Counted from the first letter of the stretch, positions 41,663-51,343 are shown. The stretch is DNA of 64,000 nucleotides from Caballeronia catudaia (GCF_001544755.2 NZ_FCOF02000005.1:124001-188000); one strand, 5' to 3'. Numbers and translations: made by a program. The notes: generated from the letters alone by a model not told the origin.

Positions 41663-42289
41663 ATGAAGAGTCAGAAGAAAACAGCGGCCATCGCGCTCGC
41701 AGCGGCCGCGATGGTCTCGATGATGCCGATGCGCGCGCACGCCGACGTGAGCGCCGGGCTGATCTGGGCCGCGAATCCGGCGGGCCTGCAGGCGATGCCC
41801 GATGCGCAGGCGCTCGCGCTCTTGCCTTCGAGCGCTTATGTGCCGTTGCAGACTTCGGGCGGCAAGTGCCTGCTCGTCGCGCGACGCGGCACGAAGATCG
41901 TCGCGGTCGAACTGTCGCCGCTCACGATCGGCACGAAGATCATTGGATGGAAGCCGCAGGAGATCGACATGAGCACGCTCACGTCGAAGTGGGGCTATCA
42001 GCCGCCGAAATCGTCGATCGATACGAAGAGCTTCGGCAATCCCGTCACGAACACGATCTCCGCGCAAAGCAAGACCGATACGTCGAAAGGCGGTTCGTAC
42101 GCACACGCGGGCAGTTGGAGCAACGGCAACGTCGAAGCGCACAGCAGCGCGATTGCATCGGCGAACGGCGAGACGGAAGCCGCCGAATCCGTGACCGTGA
42201 ACGGCAAGACGTATCGCAAGTACAGTCATTTCAAGCCGGCGACGGCAGACGCGCCGGTCGCGGCATCGGACGAATATTTCTGTCAGTGA
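41663..42289 (+). CDS. Exported protein of unknown function
   Basis: A 208-residue protein with signal peptide MKSQKKTAAIALAAAAMVSMMPMRAHA. The mature part starts with an ordered-looking domain (about 28-110: SAGLIWAANPAGLQAMPDAQALALLPSSAYVPL, GTKIVAVELSPLTIGTKIIGWKP), then a Ser/Ala/Asn-rich stretch (130-175) similar in composition to its neighbours, and ends DEYFCQ. Same strand as the three previous genes, so it probably belongs to the same surface or periplasmic system. The 3' end faces the convergent efflux regulator operon, 10 bp away. Confidence 0.7.
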   Translation: MKSQKKTAAIALAAAAMVSMMPMRAHADVSAGLIWAANPAGLQAMPDAQALALLPSSAYVPLQTSGGKCLLVARRGTKIVAVELSPLTIGTKIIGWKPQEIDMSTLTSKWGYQPPKSSIDTKSFGNPVTNTISAQSKTDTSKGGSYAHAGSWSNGNVEAHSSAIASANGETEAAESVTVNGKTYRKYSHFKPATADAPVAASDEYFCQ

Positions 42290-42299
42290 CGCACGAGCT

Positions 42300-43805
42300 T
42301 CACGTCGCGGCGGATTTCGTTTCGACGACCGGCGGCACCGGCAAGGCGACGCCCTCCGCGGGCCGCGTCTCGCTGCCGAAACGCGCGACCGAGAACGAGA
42401 ACGTGTTGATGCCGTTCGCGCTCGTCGCGGACACCGTGCCGCGATGCATCTCCGCCACCGCCTTGACGATGGCGAGCCCGAGGCCATGATTTTCGCGGCT
42501 GTTCGTACGTGAGCTTTCCGCGCGATAGAAACGGTCGAAGAGATGCGCCATCACATGCGGCTGAATCGGCTCGCCCGGATTGGCCACCGCAATGCGCACA
42601 CGTCCATGCTCGCGCGTGATCGATACGGCGATCGTCGCGCCGGGCGCGCAATGCTGAATCGCATTCATCACGAGATTCGTCAGCGCGCGTCCGAACAGCG
42701 ACGTGTTGACGAAGGCGCGCGCATCGCCGCTCGCGGTTGCGCCGACCTGCGCTTCCTCCAGTGGAATCTCGAGAAACTCCAGCGTGCGATTGACTTCCGC
42801 CGCGAGCGACACTTCGACGAGCCCCGTCGCGCGCTCGCCCTGATCGGCGCGCGCGAGAAACAGCATGTCGTTGATGATCGCGCGCACGCGCTCGAACTCT
42901 TCGAGATTCGATTGCAGCGTATGACGCAGCTCTTCGATCGAGCGATCGCGCGTCAATGCCACTTCCGTCTGACCGATCAATATCGTGACCGGCGTGCGCA
43001 ACTCGTGCGCGACATCGGCGTTGAAGGATTCGAGCCGGCCGTACGCGTGATCGAGACGCTCCAGCGCGCCATTGAAGGACTTCGCGAGATCTTCCAGCTC
43101 CATCGGCAGCGCGCGTGTATTGAGGCGTTGCGAGCGATTGGTCGGACTCAGCTTGGAGGCATCGCGTGTGAGCCGCGTGAGCGGCGCGAGACCAAGACGC
43201 GCGACCGAATAGCTCAGCAGCAGGACCGCGATGGTCGACAGCGCCATGAACGCAGCGAGTGCGAGACCGAACGCGCGCATCGTGTGGACGTTGGGCGAGC
43301 AGTCGATTGCGACGAAGAGCTGCAAGGGCGGACGGTCCGCGTTGGGCGGGATCGTCAGCGTGGTCATCAGCATGTCGTACGCGCGGTCTTTGGGACGAAA
43401 GCGCTCATAGCCGCCCAGCACGCGCTTGATGACGCGGCCCTCCGGCGGCGACCCGTACTCGAAGCGCGGATCGTTGCTCGACACGGCGAAGAGCGTGGAG
43501 CCGTCGCGCGGCGTGATGTCCGCGAGCTTCTCTTTCGCGATCTTCCATTTGTCCGGGTTCGACACGTGCGTGACGATGAGCCGTGCGACCTCCGCGCGAT
43601 TGTCGAGCGAGTCGCGCAAGTGCTGCTCCAGTTGCACGCGCAGCACGAGAAAAAGCCCGGAGCCGACGAGCGAAAACACGAATAGCGCGACGAGCGCGAA
43701 CATCACGGCGAGACGCCGCGAGATGGAGCGCTGGGTGCGCGGCTCATGTGCCTCACGTGCCTCACGAGCTTCATGCGGCGCCGGCGATGCCCACTGCGTG
43801 TTCAT
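42300..43805 (-). CDS. Sensor histidine kinase of the efflux operon (CusS/IrlS-like)
   Basis: A 501-residue inner-membrane kinase: cytosolic N-terminus, membrane segment about 33-53, periplasmic domain about 54-180, second segment about 184-205, HAMP (RLGLAPLTRLTRDASKL), H-box FNADVAHELRTPVTIL, N-box LTNLVMNAIQHC, and G-box HGLGLAIVKAV. The type is that of heavy-metal sensors CusS/CopS/IrlS. The periplasmic domain lacks an obvious His/Met-rich metal site, so the ligand is open. Start overlaps the response regulator stop (ATGA). Last gene of the RND operon. Confidence 0.9.
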   Translation of the reverse strand: MNTQWASPAPHEAREAREAHEPRTQRSISRRLAVMFALVALFVFSLVGSGLFLVLRVQLEQHLRDSLDNRAEVARLIVTHVSNPDKWKIAKEKLADITPRDGSTLFAVSSNDPRFEYGSPPEGRVIKRVLGGYERFRPKDRAYDMLMTTLTIPPNADRPPLQLFVAIDCSPNVHTMRAFGLALAAFMALSTIAVLLLSYSVARLGLAPLTRLTRDASKLSPTNRSQRLNTRALPMELEDLAKSFNGALERLDHAYGRLESFNADVAHELRTPVTILIGQTEVALTRDRSIEELRHTLQSNLEEFERVRAIINDMLFLARADQGERATGLVEVSLAAEVNRTLEFLEIPLEEAQVGATASGDARAFVNTSLFGRALTNLVMNAIQHCAPGATIAVSITREHGRVRIAVANPGEPIQPHVMAHLFDRFYRAESSRTNSRENHGLGLAIVKAVAEMHRGTVSATSANGINTFSFSVARFGSETRPAEGVALPVPPVVETKSAAT

Positions 43806-44515
43806 GATGGTCTCGCGTCTTCCCTTATTTCGCGCGTGTCGCGGGCTTCGCGCACTTCGAGCACGTAGCCCATGCCGCGCACGGTGTGCAGCAGTTTCGT
43901 GCGGAACGGTCCGTCGAGTTTCGCGCGCAGACGCTTGATCGCCGTTTCGACGACGTTCGTGTGGCTTTCGAAATCGACTTCCCAGACGAGTTCGGTGATC
44001 GCGGTCTTCGACAGAATGTCGCCGTGACGGCGCGCGAGCACCGAGAGCAACTGAAACTCTTTCGCGGTGAGATCGAGCCGCACGCCATCGCGCGTCGCAC
44101 GGCGGCCGATCAGATCGACATACAGATCGCCGACGGAAATGAGCGTGGATTCCTGCGCGCGCGTGCGGCGCGCGAGCGCATGCAGGCGCTCGACGAGTTC
44201 GAGGAACGAGAAGGGCTTGGTCAGATAGTCGTCCGCGCCCTCGCGCAAGCCGCGCACGCGATCGTTGATGTGATCGCGCGCGGTGAGCATGATGACGGGC
44301 GTCGACTTCTGCATGCGCAACGCCTTCAGCACCGCGAAGCCGTCGCGTCGCGGCAACATCACGTCGAGCACGATCACGTCGTAGTCGTATTCGATGGCGA
44401 GATGCGTGCCTTCCTCGCCGTCCATGGCGACATCGACGACCCAGCCTTGCTCGGTCAACCCCGAGCGCAGGTAATCCACTACTTTGTGTTCGTCTTCGAC
44501 TATCAGGACTTTCAT
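43802..44515 (-). CDS. OmpR/PhoB-family response regulator of the efflux operon
   Basis: A 237-residue regulator: receiver (1-about 115; VLIVEDEHKVVDYLRSGL, phospho-aspartate in IVLDVMLPRRDGF, lysine in LTKPFSFLEL) and winged-helix DNA-binding domain (about 135-228; LTAKEFQLLSVLARRHGDILSKTAITELVW, TNVVETAIKRLRAKLD, RGMGYVLEV). Close in type to CusR/IrlR. The ATG at 44515 (MKVLIVED) is chosen over an upstream GTG at 44524. Likely activates the RND operon of which it is part. Confidence 0.92.
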   Translation of the reverse strand: MKVLIVEDEHKVVDYLRSGLTEQGWVVDVAMDGEEGTHLAIEYDYDVIVLDVMLPRRDGFAVLKALRMQKSTPVIMLTARDHINDRVRGLREGADDYLTKPFSFLELVERLHALARRTRAQESTLISVGDLYVDLIGRRATRDGVRLDLTAKEFQLLSVLARRHGDILSKTAITELVWEVDFESHTNVVETAIKRLRAKLDGPFRTKLLHTVRGMGYVLEVREARDTREIREDARPS

Positions 44516-44590
44516 GCCTGGCACCTGTGCGCGTTCAGTGTGTGCTTACCGTGTTGTTCAACGATAACTATACGAGCCTCGTGGGCTTCG

Positions 44591-44650
44591 TGCTTATTCT
44601 CGTGCTTGTTTTCGTGCTTGTTTTCGTGCTTGTTTTCGTGCTTGTTTTCG
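44591..44650. repeat. 12-bp tandem repeat, five copies
   Basis: Units of TGCTTGTTTTCG: four perfect copies (44603-44650) preceded by one degenerate copy (44591-44602) and followed by a decayed one. It lies between the outer-membrane factor stop and the response regulator start, within the efflux operon. As RNA on the minus strand it gives repeated CGAAAACAAGCA, which is unstructured and A-rich. Copy number may vary by slippage and alter spacing to the regulator gene. Confidence 0.85.
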
Positions 44651-44661
44651 TGGTTACGTTT

Positions 44662-46110
44662 CTACTGGCTTTGATGCGTCGAATTCGCCGCTTCCTCCGC
44701 GTCATTCATGTTCCACCCGCCGCCCAGCGCCTTCACGAGCGCCACCGATGTCGTGCGCTGCTGGCCGCGAATCTGCACATCCTGACGCTGGCTCGTGAGC
44801 AATTGCTGCTGCGCGGTGATGACGTCGAGATACGCGACGAGCCCGCCCGAATAACGATCGTTCGCGAGCGACAGTAATCGTTGCGCATCGACGACGGCTG
44901 CGTGCGACTGCTTCGCCGCGCCATCCAGCACCGACAATCCAACGATGCCGTCCTGCACTTGCTGGAACGCGCCGAGCACTGTTTGCCGATAACTCGCGAC
45001 CGCCGCGACATAGCCTTCGTTGGCGAAATCGACGCCAGCCGCGCGCCGCCCGCCATCGAACACGACCTGGCTCGCCATCGTGCCGATGGTCCACAAGAGG
45101 CTCGGCGCGGAAATGAGGCTGGCAAACGCGGTGCTTTCCCATCCGATCGTGCCGTTCAGCGTGACGCTCGGGAAGAACGCCGCGCGGGCGACGCCGATCT
45201 GCGCATTGGCCGCCGCCATCGCGCGCTCGGCCGATGCGACATCGGGCCTGCGTTGCAGCACGTCGCTGGGCACGCCGAGCGGTATCGACGGAAGCGGGCT
45301 GTCATCCAGCGTAGGCGCGATGGCGAATTGCGGCGCGGGCGTGCCGACGAGCGCGGCGATCGCGTGCTCGAATCGCGCGCGCTGATTCACGAGCAGTTGT
45401 GCCTGCACGCGAGTCTGATCGAGCAGGGCTTGCTGCTGCAATACATCGAGGCCAGACACCGCGCCGAGATCATGCTGCGCCTTCACGTAATCGAGCGCCT
45501 TGTTTTGCAGATCGACGGAGCGGTTCAGCACGTCGATTTCGGCATCGAGCTCGCGCATCGAGAAGTAGTCGCTTGCGAGGTCGGTCGTGAGCACGAGGCG
45601 CGCGTTGGCGAGATCGTCGCGCGACTGGTCGGCCGTTGCGTGCGCGGCTTCGACTTCGCGTCGAATGCGGCCGAAGAGATCGAGGTCGTAATCGACGGTC
45701 GGCGCGAGCTTCAGATCGTTCTGCACGGTCGAGCTGTTCGGCGTCGCGTAGTTGTTGACGGGCCGGTTCTTCGATATGCGCGAGCGCGAAGCATTGGCGC
45801 CGAGATCGACTTCGGGCAGCGCGAGCGCCGACGTTTGCGCGAGCGTTGCGCGGGCCTGCGCGTAATGCGCGCTCGCGGCGGCGAGCGTCTGATTCTGCGC
45901 GAGCGCCTGCGTTTCGAGGGCGTTCAGCGTGACGTCGCCGAAGCCTTGCCACCAGTCGAGCGCGAGCGGCGCATGCGAAGGCTCACCGACGCGCCAGTAC
46001 GAATCCGTCTTCCAGTCCGGCGGCGCGTCGGCCACCGGGCGACGATAGTCAGGCCCGACCGTGCAGGCCGCGAGCATCGCAACGAGCGTGACGCAAAGCG
46101 CGGCTTTCAT
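44662..46110 (-). CDS. RND efflux outer-membrane lipoprotein (NodT/OprM family)
   Basis: A 482-residue TolC-like channel. The N-terminus MKAALCVTLVAMLAACTVGPDYRRP carries a lipobox (LAAC), so it is a lipoprotein. Typical family blocks: WWQGFGDVTLNALETQALAQNQ, DYDLDLFGRIRREVEAA, and VPSDVLQRRPDVASAERAM. It completes a tripartite pump with the adaptor and RND transporter upstream; its start overlaps the adaptor stop (ATGA). Confidence 0.94.
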   Translation of the reverse strand: MKAALCVTLVAMLAACTVGPDYRRPVADAPPDWKTDSYWRVGEPSHAPLALDWWQGFGDVTLNALETQALAQNQTLAAASAHYAQARATLAQTSALALPEVDLGANASRSRISKNRPVNNYATPNSSTVQNDLKLAPTVDYDLDLFGRIRREVEAAHATADQSRDDLANARLVLTTDLASDYFSMRELDAEIDVLNRSVDLQNKALDYVKAQHDLGAVSGLDVLQQQALLDQTRVQAQLLVNQRARFEHAIAALVGTPAPQFAIAPTLDDSPLPSIPLGVPSDVLQRRPDVASAERAMAAANAQIGVARAAFFPSVTLNGTIGWESTAFASLISAPSLLWTIGTMASQVVFDGGRRAAGVDFANEGYVAAVASYRQTVLGAFQQVQDGIVGLSVLDGAAKQSHAAVVDAQRLLSLANDRYSGGLVAYLDVITAQQQLLTSQRQDVQIRGQQRTTSVALVKALGGGWNMNDAEEAANSTHQSQ

Positions 46111-47324
46111 GACGCGGCCTTGCCTTGTTGCGGCGCGATGACGACATGATCGCCGTCCGCGATCGAATCGCTCGGGTTGATGATGACCTTGTCGCTAGCG
46201 TCGATGCCGCTCTCGATTTCGAGCGATTGCCCGAGATCCTGCGCGATCACGATCTTGTGCAGATGCACGTGACCGTCCGCATCGACGACGGCGACACGCG
46301 GGCCTTCCGCGCGAAACAGCAGCGCGTTGCCCGGCACGAGCAGCCGTGCATGCGCGGTGGCGGGGAGCGCGACCTGCACATACGCGCCGGGACGCAGACG
46401 GCCGTCGGCGTTCGGCAACGTGACTTCGATCTGCAAGGAGCGCGTGGGCACGTCGATCGCGCCGGAGATATGCGTGATCTTGCCGTGGAATTGCTCGCCC
46501 GGCAGCTCGGCCTGCATGACGGTCACGTCCTGACCGACCTTCGCGTTCTGCGCATACGCCTGCGGCATCTGCACGAACACGCGCAACGGATCGGACTGCG
46601 CGAGCGCGAACAGCGCGCGGCTCGTGCCGCTGCCCGCATCGATGAGATCGCCCACATCCACATTGCGTTGCGTGACGACGCCCGCGAACGGCGCGACGAT
46701 GCGCTTGAACGATTCGAGCTGACGCAGGCGCTTCACGTTGGCATCGGCGGCGGCGAGATTCGCGACATCCTGGTTATACGTGCTCTGACGTTCATCGAGC
46801 TCCTGTTGCGAGACCGCGTCGCGCTGACGCAATTGCTGCCAGCGTTGCAGCGAACTCTTGGCGAGGCCTAAGCTCGATGCAGTCTGGTCGCGCTGCGCGA
46901 CGGCCTGCGCAAGTTCCTGATCGATCTCGGGCGTGTCGAGATCGGCGAGCAACTGGCCTTGCTTCACACGCGCGCCGATATCGACGTACCAGTGCAGCAG
47001 ATACCCCGTTGCACGCGCATAGATCGGCGATTCGACGAAACCGCGCAACGTGCCTGGCAAGGTCGTTTCACCGCCGCCGTCGGTTTGCGTCGGCGTGACG
47101 ACATTCACATATTGCTGCGCGTTTTGCTGCGTGCTCGCGGCCATCGAACGGTTGTGCATCATGTCGGTGACGACGGTGCGCGCGGCGCCGATCGCGAGCA
47201 GCGCGATCACGATGACGAACGCGATCTTCGCGCGTTTCCATTCGGCATGGCGCGGCGGCAGCGCGGGCCCTTCGTCCGGGTCGCGCGCGGGAATCGCAAG
47301 CGATGCATGGTTCTTTTCGGTCAT
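46107..47324 (-). CDS. RND efflux periplasmic adaptor (membrane fusion protein)
   Basis: A 405-residue adaptor with one N-terminal membrane segment (about 32-52, IAFVIVIALLAIGAA), a lipoyl/barrel-sandwich half-motif (ARATGYLLHWYVDIGARVKQGQLLADLDTPE), a coiled-coil hairpin (about 125-195), the second lipoyl half (IVAPFAGVVTQRNVDVGDLI) and beta-barrel/membrane-proximal domains. No lipobox, so it is anchored by the helix. It bridges the RND pump and the outer-membrane lipoprotein. Confidence 0.94.
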   Translation of the reverse strand: MTEKNHASLAIPARDPDEGPALPPRHAEWKRAKIAFVIVIALLAIGAARTVVTDMMHNRSMAASTQQNAQQYVNVVTPTQTDGGGETTLPGTLRGFVESPIYARATGYLLHWYVDIGARVKQGQLLADLDTPEIDQELAQAVAQRDQTASSLGLAKSSLQRWQQLRQRDAVSQQELDERQSTYNQDVANLAAADANVKRLRQLESFKRIVAPFAGVVTQRNVDVGDLIDAGSGTSRALFALAQSDPLRVFVQMPQAYAQNAKVGQDVTVMQAELPGEQFHGKITHISGAIDVPTRSLQIEVTLPNADGRLRPGAYVQVALPATAHARLLVPGNALLFRAEGPRVAVVDADGHVHLHKIVIAQDLGQSLEIESGIDASDKVIINPSDSIADGDHVVIAPQQGKAAS

Positions 47325-47345
47325 GTTCGTCGAAATGCTGTGAAG

Positions 47346-50300
47346 TCAGTGTTGGCCGTTGCCGTCTTCGTGCTGCGATGGATGCTTGCGGCCCGCGCGA
47401 CGTGCGAGCCGTGCATGAATGCCCGCAAAGACGAGCGGCACGAAAAAGAGCGTGGAAGCCGTGGCGAAAAGGAGCCCGCCTATCACCGCGCGGCCGAGCG
47501 GCGCGTTCTGCTCCGCGCCTTCGCCGAGGCCGAGCGCCATCGGCACCATGCCGATGATCATCGCGAACGCGGTCATTAAAACCGGACGGATGCGGCTCGC
47601 GCCCGCTTCGAGCGCGGCGGTGAGCGGCGGCATGCCGGCGTTCAGGCGCTGGCGCGCGAACGAGACCATCAGAATGCTGTTCGCGGTGGCGACGCCCATC
47701 GTCATGATCGCGCCGGTGAGCGCGGGGACGCTCAAATGCGTGCCGGTCAGAAACAGCATCCAGATGATGCCCGCGAGCGCGGCGGGCAATGCGCTCACGA
47801 TGATGAGCGGATCGACCCACGACTGAAAGTTCACGACGATCAGCAGATACACGAGCACGATCGCCGTCGCGACGCCGAGGCCGAGACCGAAGAACGAGGT
47901 GCGCATCGTTTCCACCTGGCCGCGCACGACGATCTGACTGCCGCGCGGAAGCGTCTTGCGCGCTTCGTCGACGAGATGGTTCACCTGCCGCGCGACGCCG
48001 CCGAGATCGCGCCCTTCGACGCTCACGAAGAGATCGATCACCGGCCGGATGTTGTAGTGCGTGACCACCGCGAACTGCGTGTGCGGCGAGAGCCGCACGA
48101 GATTGCCCAGCAGTTGCGTGGGCCCGTTGAGCGATGCGGACACGGGCGTGCGCAGCAGTTCGTCGATGGATGAAACCTGATATTGCGGCGTCTGCACCGC
48201 GAGGTTGTATTCGACGCCATTGCGCGGATTGAACCAGAAACCCGGCGCGGTTTGCGAGCTTCCCGAGAGCGACACGAGCACGTTCTGCGCGACGTTGCTC
48301 GCCGAAAGATTCAGTTGTTGCAGGCGCGTGCGGTCCATTTGCAGATCGATGGCCGGTTCGTCGAGTTTTTGCTGAATGTGCGTATCGACATTGCCGGGAA
48401 TCATGCGGATCTGCTTCATCAGCTTGCTCGCGGCTTCGAAGTTCGCTTGCCCGTTCTGTCCTTGAATCTGCACGTCGATGGCCGCGGGCAGACCGAAGTT
48501 CAGGATCTGCGTGACGATATCGGCGGGCTGAAAGAAGAACTCGACGCCGGGAAAGCGGCGCGGCAGGAGCGCGCGCAATTCGTCGATGTACTTCTGCGTC
48601 GGCGCGTGATCTTCCTTGAGCGCGACCTGAATCTCGCCATCGAGCGTGCCGATCGTGCCTGCGTTGCTATACGAGAGATTGATGCCGCTATACGGCAAGC
48701 CGAGGTTATCGAGGATCGTCGCGAGCTCGTCTTGCGGCACGATCTGGCGCACGACCTTTTCGACTTCATCGGCGAGACGCGCGGTTTCCTCGATGCGCGT
48801 GCCGGTCGGCGCACGCATGTGCATGCGGATATTGCCGGCATCGACGCTCGGGAAGAAGTCTTCGCCGAGCACGAACACGAGGCCCGCAGAAAGCAGGCAG
48901 AAGCCGAGAAACAGCGACGCGAACCGTCGGCGGCGCACGAGCAGCGTCGACAGAATCACGATATACGCGCCGCGCATGCGCTCGAATCCGCGATCGAAGC
49001 GGCGATGCAGTCGCATGAAGAGATTCGGCTTCGCCTTCGCATCCTGCGCGTGCGCGTGGCCCATCAGGAGCATCGCGAGCGTCGGCACGAGCGTGCGCGA
49101 CAGGATGTACGACGCGAGCATCGCGAACACGACGGCTTCGGCTAGCGGCACGAACAGGAATCTGGCAACGCCGGTGAGAAAGAACATCGGCACGAACACG
49201 ATGCAGATGCACAGCGTCGAAACGAGCGCGGGCACGGCGATTTCACCCGCGCCTTCGAGAATCGCATCGTGCAGATTCGTGCCCAGGTGCAGATGCCGTT
49301 CGATGTTCTCGATCGTCACGGTGGCATCGTCGACGAGAATGCCGACGGCGAGCGCGAGGCCGCCGAGCGTCATGATGTTGATGGTCTGCCCAAGTGCATG
49401 CAGCACGATCAGCGACGAGAGTATCGAGAGCGGAATCGAGATCGCGATGATGCACGTGCTGCGCCAGTTGCCGAGAAAGAGCAGGATCATCGCGGCGGTG
49501 AGCGCGGCGGCGATGAGCGCTTCGCGCACCACGCCTTGCACCGCGGCTTTCACGAACACGGACTGATCGAAGAGCGCGCTGATCTTCAGATCCGGCGGCA
49601 ATGACGCACGCGCTTGCGGCAAGAGATCGTGCAAGGTGTTGACGATGGAGAGCGTCGACGCATTGCCGTTCTTCAATACCGAAATCAGCACGCCGCGCCT
49701 TCCATCCTGCCGCACGATATTGGTCTGCGGCGAGAAGCCGTCGCGCACGTGCGCGACTTCACGCAGATAGGTGGTCGCGCCGTTGATGGTGCGCACGGGA
49801 ATGTCGTTCAGGCCCGCGACGGTCGCGGGCGAGCCGTTCATGTTGATCGTGTATTCCTTCGGGCCGATCTTCGCGGTGCCCGTCGGCAGAATCAGGTTCT
49901 GTGCGTTGACGGCCTGCACGACATCCGTCGGCGTGAGGCCTTTTGCGAGCAGCGCGCGCGTGTCGAGATCGACGGATATGAGGCGCGTCTTGCCGCCATA
50001 GGGATAGGGCACGGCCGCGCCGGGAATGGTCACGAGCTGCGGGCGCAGAAAGTTGAGCGCGGTGTCGTTCAGATCCTGCTCGGACTGCTTCGGGCTCGAG
50101 AGGCCGAGCTGGATCACCGGAATGCTCGACGCCGAATAGCTGATGACGAGCGGCGGCGTCGCGCCGGGCGGCATCTGCTTCAACTGCGCCTGCTCGACCG
50201 CGACGGTCTGCGCGATTGCGGTCTGAATGTTCGCGGTGGGCTGCAGAAAGAGCTTGATGATCGCGATGCCTTGCAGCGATTGCGACTCGATGTGCTCGAT

Positions 50301-50531
50301 GTTGTTCACCGTCGTCGTCAGGCTGCGCTCGTTGACCGACGTGATGCGGTTGGCCATGTCCTGCGCAGAGAGGCCCGTGTAGTTCCAGATGATGCTGACG
50401 ACAGGAATATCGATTTCAGGCAGCACGTCCACCGGCGTCGTCACGAGGACGAAGGGCGTTGCCAGCAGAATCATGATGGCCATCACGATGAACGTGTATG
50501 GCCGCTTGAGCGCAACGTTGACTATCCACAT
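47346..50531 (-). CDS. RND multidrug efflux transporter (HAE-type)
   Basis: A 1061-residue inner-membrane proton antiporter. It starts MWIVNVALKRPYTFIVMAIMIL, has two large periplasmic loops and 12 membrane segments in the usual 1+5/1+5 pattern. The proton-relay aspartates are in TM4 (VGILVDDATVTIENIERHL), which marks drug-exporting rather than heavy-metal-exporting RND proteins. The second half has the matching GVATANSILMVSFARQRL. The ATG at 50531 gives the normal N-terminus; an upstream in-frame ATG would add 44 unlikely residues. First gene of a five-gene operon with adaptor, channel and two-component system. Confidence 0.94.
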   Translation of the reverse strand: MWIVNVALKRPYTFIVMAIMILLATPFVLVTTPVDVLPEIDIPVVSIIWNYTGLSAQDMANRITSVNERSLTTTVNNIEHIESQSLQGIAIIKLFLQPTANIQTAIAQTVAVEQAQLKQMPPGATPPLVISYSASSIPVIQLGLSSPKQSEQDLNDTALNFLRPQLVTIPGAAVPYPYGGKTRLISVDLDTRALLAKGLTPTDVVQAVNAQNLILPTGTAKIGPKEYTINMNGSPATVAGLNDIPVRTINGATTYLREVAHVRDGFSPQTNIVRQDGRRGVLISVLKNGNASTLSIVNTLHDLLPQARASLPPDLKISALFDQSVFVKAAVQGVVREALIAAALTAAMILLFLGNWRSTCIIAISIPLSILSSLIVLHALGQTINIMTLGGLALAVGILVDDATVTIENIERHLHLGTNLHDAILEGAGEIAVPALVSTLCICIVFVPMFFLTGVARFLFVPLAEAVVFAMLASYILSRTLVPTLAMLLMGHAHAQDAKAKPNLFMRLHRRFDRGFERMRGAYIVILSTLLVRRRRFASLFLGFCLLSAGLVFVLGEDFFPSVDAGNIRMHMRAPTGTRIEETARLADEVEKVVRQIVPQDELATILDNLGLPYSGINLSYSNAGTIGTLDGEIQVALKEDHAPTQKYIDELRALLPRRFPGVEFFFQPADIVTQILNFGLPAAIDVQIQGQNGQANFEAASKLMKQIRMIPGNVDTHIQQKLDEPAIDLQMDRTRLQQLNLSASNVAQNVLVSLSGSSQTAPGFWFNPRNGVEYNLAVQTPQYQVSSIDELLRTPVSASLNGPTQLLGNLVRLSPHTQFAVVTHYNIRPVIDLFVSVEGRDLGGVARQVNHLVDEARKTLPRGSQIVVRGQVETMRTSFFGLGLGVATAIVLVYLLIVVNFQSWVDPLIIVSALPAALAGIIWMLFLTGTHLSVPALTGAIMTMGVATANSILMVSFARQRLNAGMPPLTAALEAGASRIRPVLMTAFAMIIGMVPMALGLGEGAEQNAPLGRAVIGGLLFATASTLFFVPLVFAGIHARLARRAGRKHPSQHEDGNGQH

Positions 50532-50808
50532 TGAGTCGTTCGGAGGATGCTGGGGAAGGGCGTCGCGAAAGATGCGGATGCGGCGCGCGAGAATGCAATG
50601 ACGGCGCGAGCCGGACGGTGCGCTATCGGTGTCGCTATGGTAGTGGCGCGGTGCCAACGACAATGTGGCGCGAATATGGCGCCGTTGTCAGATTAGGCGT
50701 TTTGAAAGCAAGATTGCGAAAGGGCGCGGTCAGGGCCGCGCGCGTCTTTCACATGCATAGGGAATAACAAGGTTTCGTTGCAGATAACGTTCTGCAATGC
50801 GCGAAGCG

Positions 50809-51078
50809 TTATTGCGGGTTCTGCTGCGTCGCCGCTTGTCCGGATGCCGAGGTGCCGTCGGACGGCGAGCCGTACGCGGTCGATGATTGCAGCTTCTGCT
50901 CCGCTGCCTGGATGTTGTCCGGATAGAAGGCGTCGCGCTCGGACGGGTTATAGCCGGCCTGCTCGACGCGTTGCAGATCCTGCCTGACCTGTGCGCGCGT
51001 GAGGCCTTCGCTTTGCGCGAGCGCGGCGAGCGGCGCGGCGGCAAGCGCAATGACGGCGAGGCGTGTGATTAATTTCAT
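50809..51078 (-). CDS. DUF4148-type small exported protein
   Basis: An 89-residue protein with signal peptide MKLITRLAVIALAAAPLAALA and the DUF4148 pattern GLTRAQVRQDLQRVEQAGYNPSERDAFYPDNIQAAEQKL, then a Ser/Gly/Gln-rich tail. These small periplasmic proteins are multiplied in Burkholderia and relatives; function unknown. GAGGAG precedes the ATG. Confidence 0.88.
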   Translation of the reverse strand: MKLITRLAVIALAAAPLAALAQSEGLTRAQVRQDLQRVEQAGYNPSERDAFYPDNIQAAEQKLQSSTAYGSPSDGTSASGQAATQQNPQ

Positions 51079-51343
51079 GGCGTACTCCTCAATGCGAGTG
51101 AAGGATGAGCGCGGCGTGCGGCGTCGCACGGCCACCCTCGAATTCTATTTGTCGTACCGTGACGAGATGCTGGCGATCACATGGCGCATTGGTCAGATGG
51201 GAGCGCATGTCGAACGCATTGCGAGGCTATCGAAGGGGCATCTGTCATCGCGCCTGGCCGATGTTAGACTCGCCCGCGTAAGGCGTTTCGTAAGCCGTTT
51301 GCTGTTGCGTGTCGTCCCGGATATCGAGTAAGGAACACATCAA

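Noticed and set aside
44591..44650. Possible CRISPR or IS end at the 12-bp repeats
   Set aside because: Units are contiguous without spacers and there are no cas or transposase genes; it is a simple tandem repeat.
51168..51331. Short plus-strand frame (MLAITWRIGQMG ...) upstream of mntH
   Set aside because: A weak GACGAG precedes it, but the composition is Arg-rich and the frame continues leftward through the DUF4148 gene on the other strand, so it is probably chance.
51079..51343. Manganese riboswitch or Fur/MntR box in front of mntH
   Set aside because: I looked for the conserved yybP-ykoY motifs and for AT-rich palindromes and found neither.
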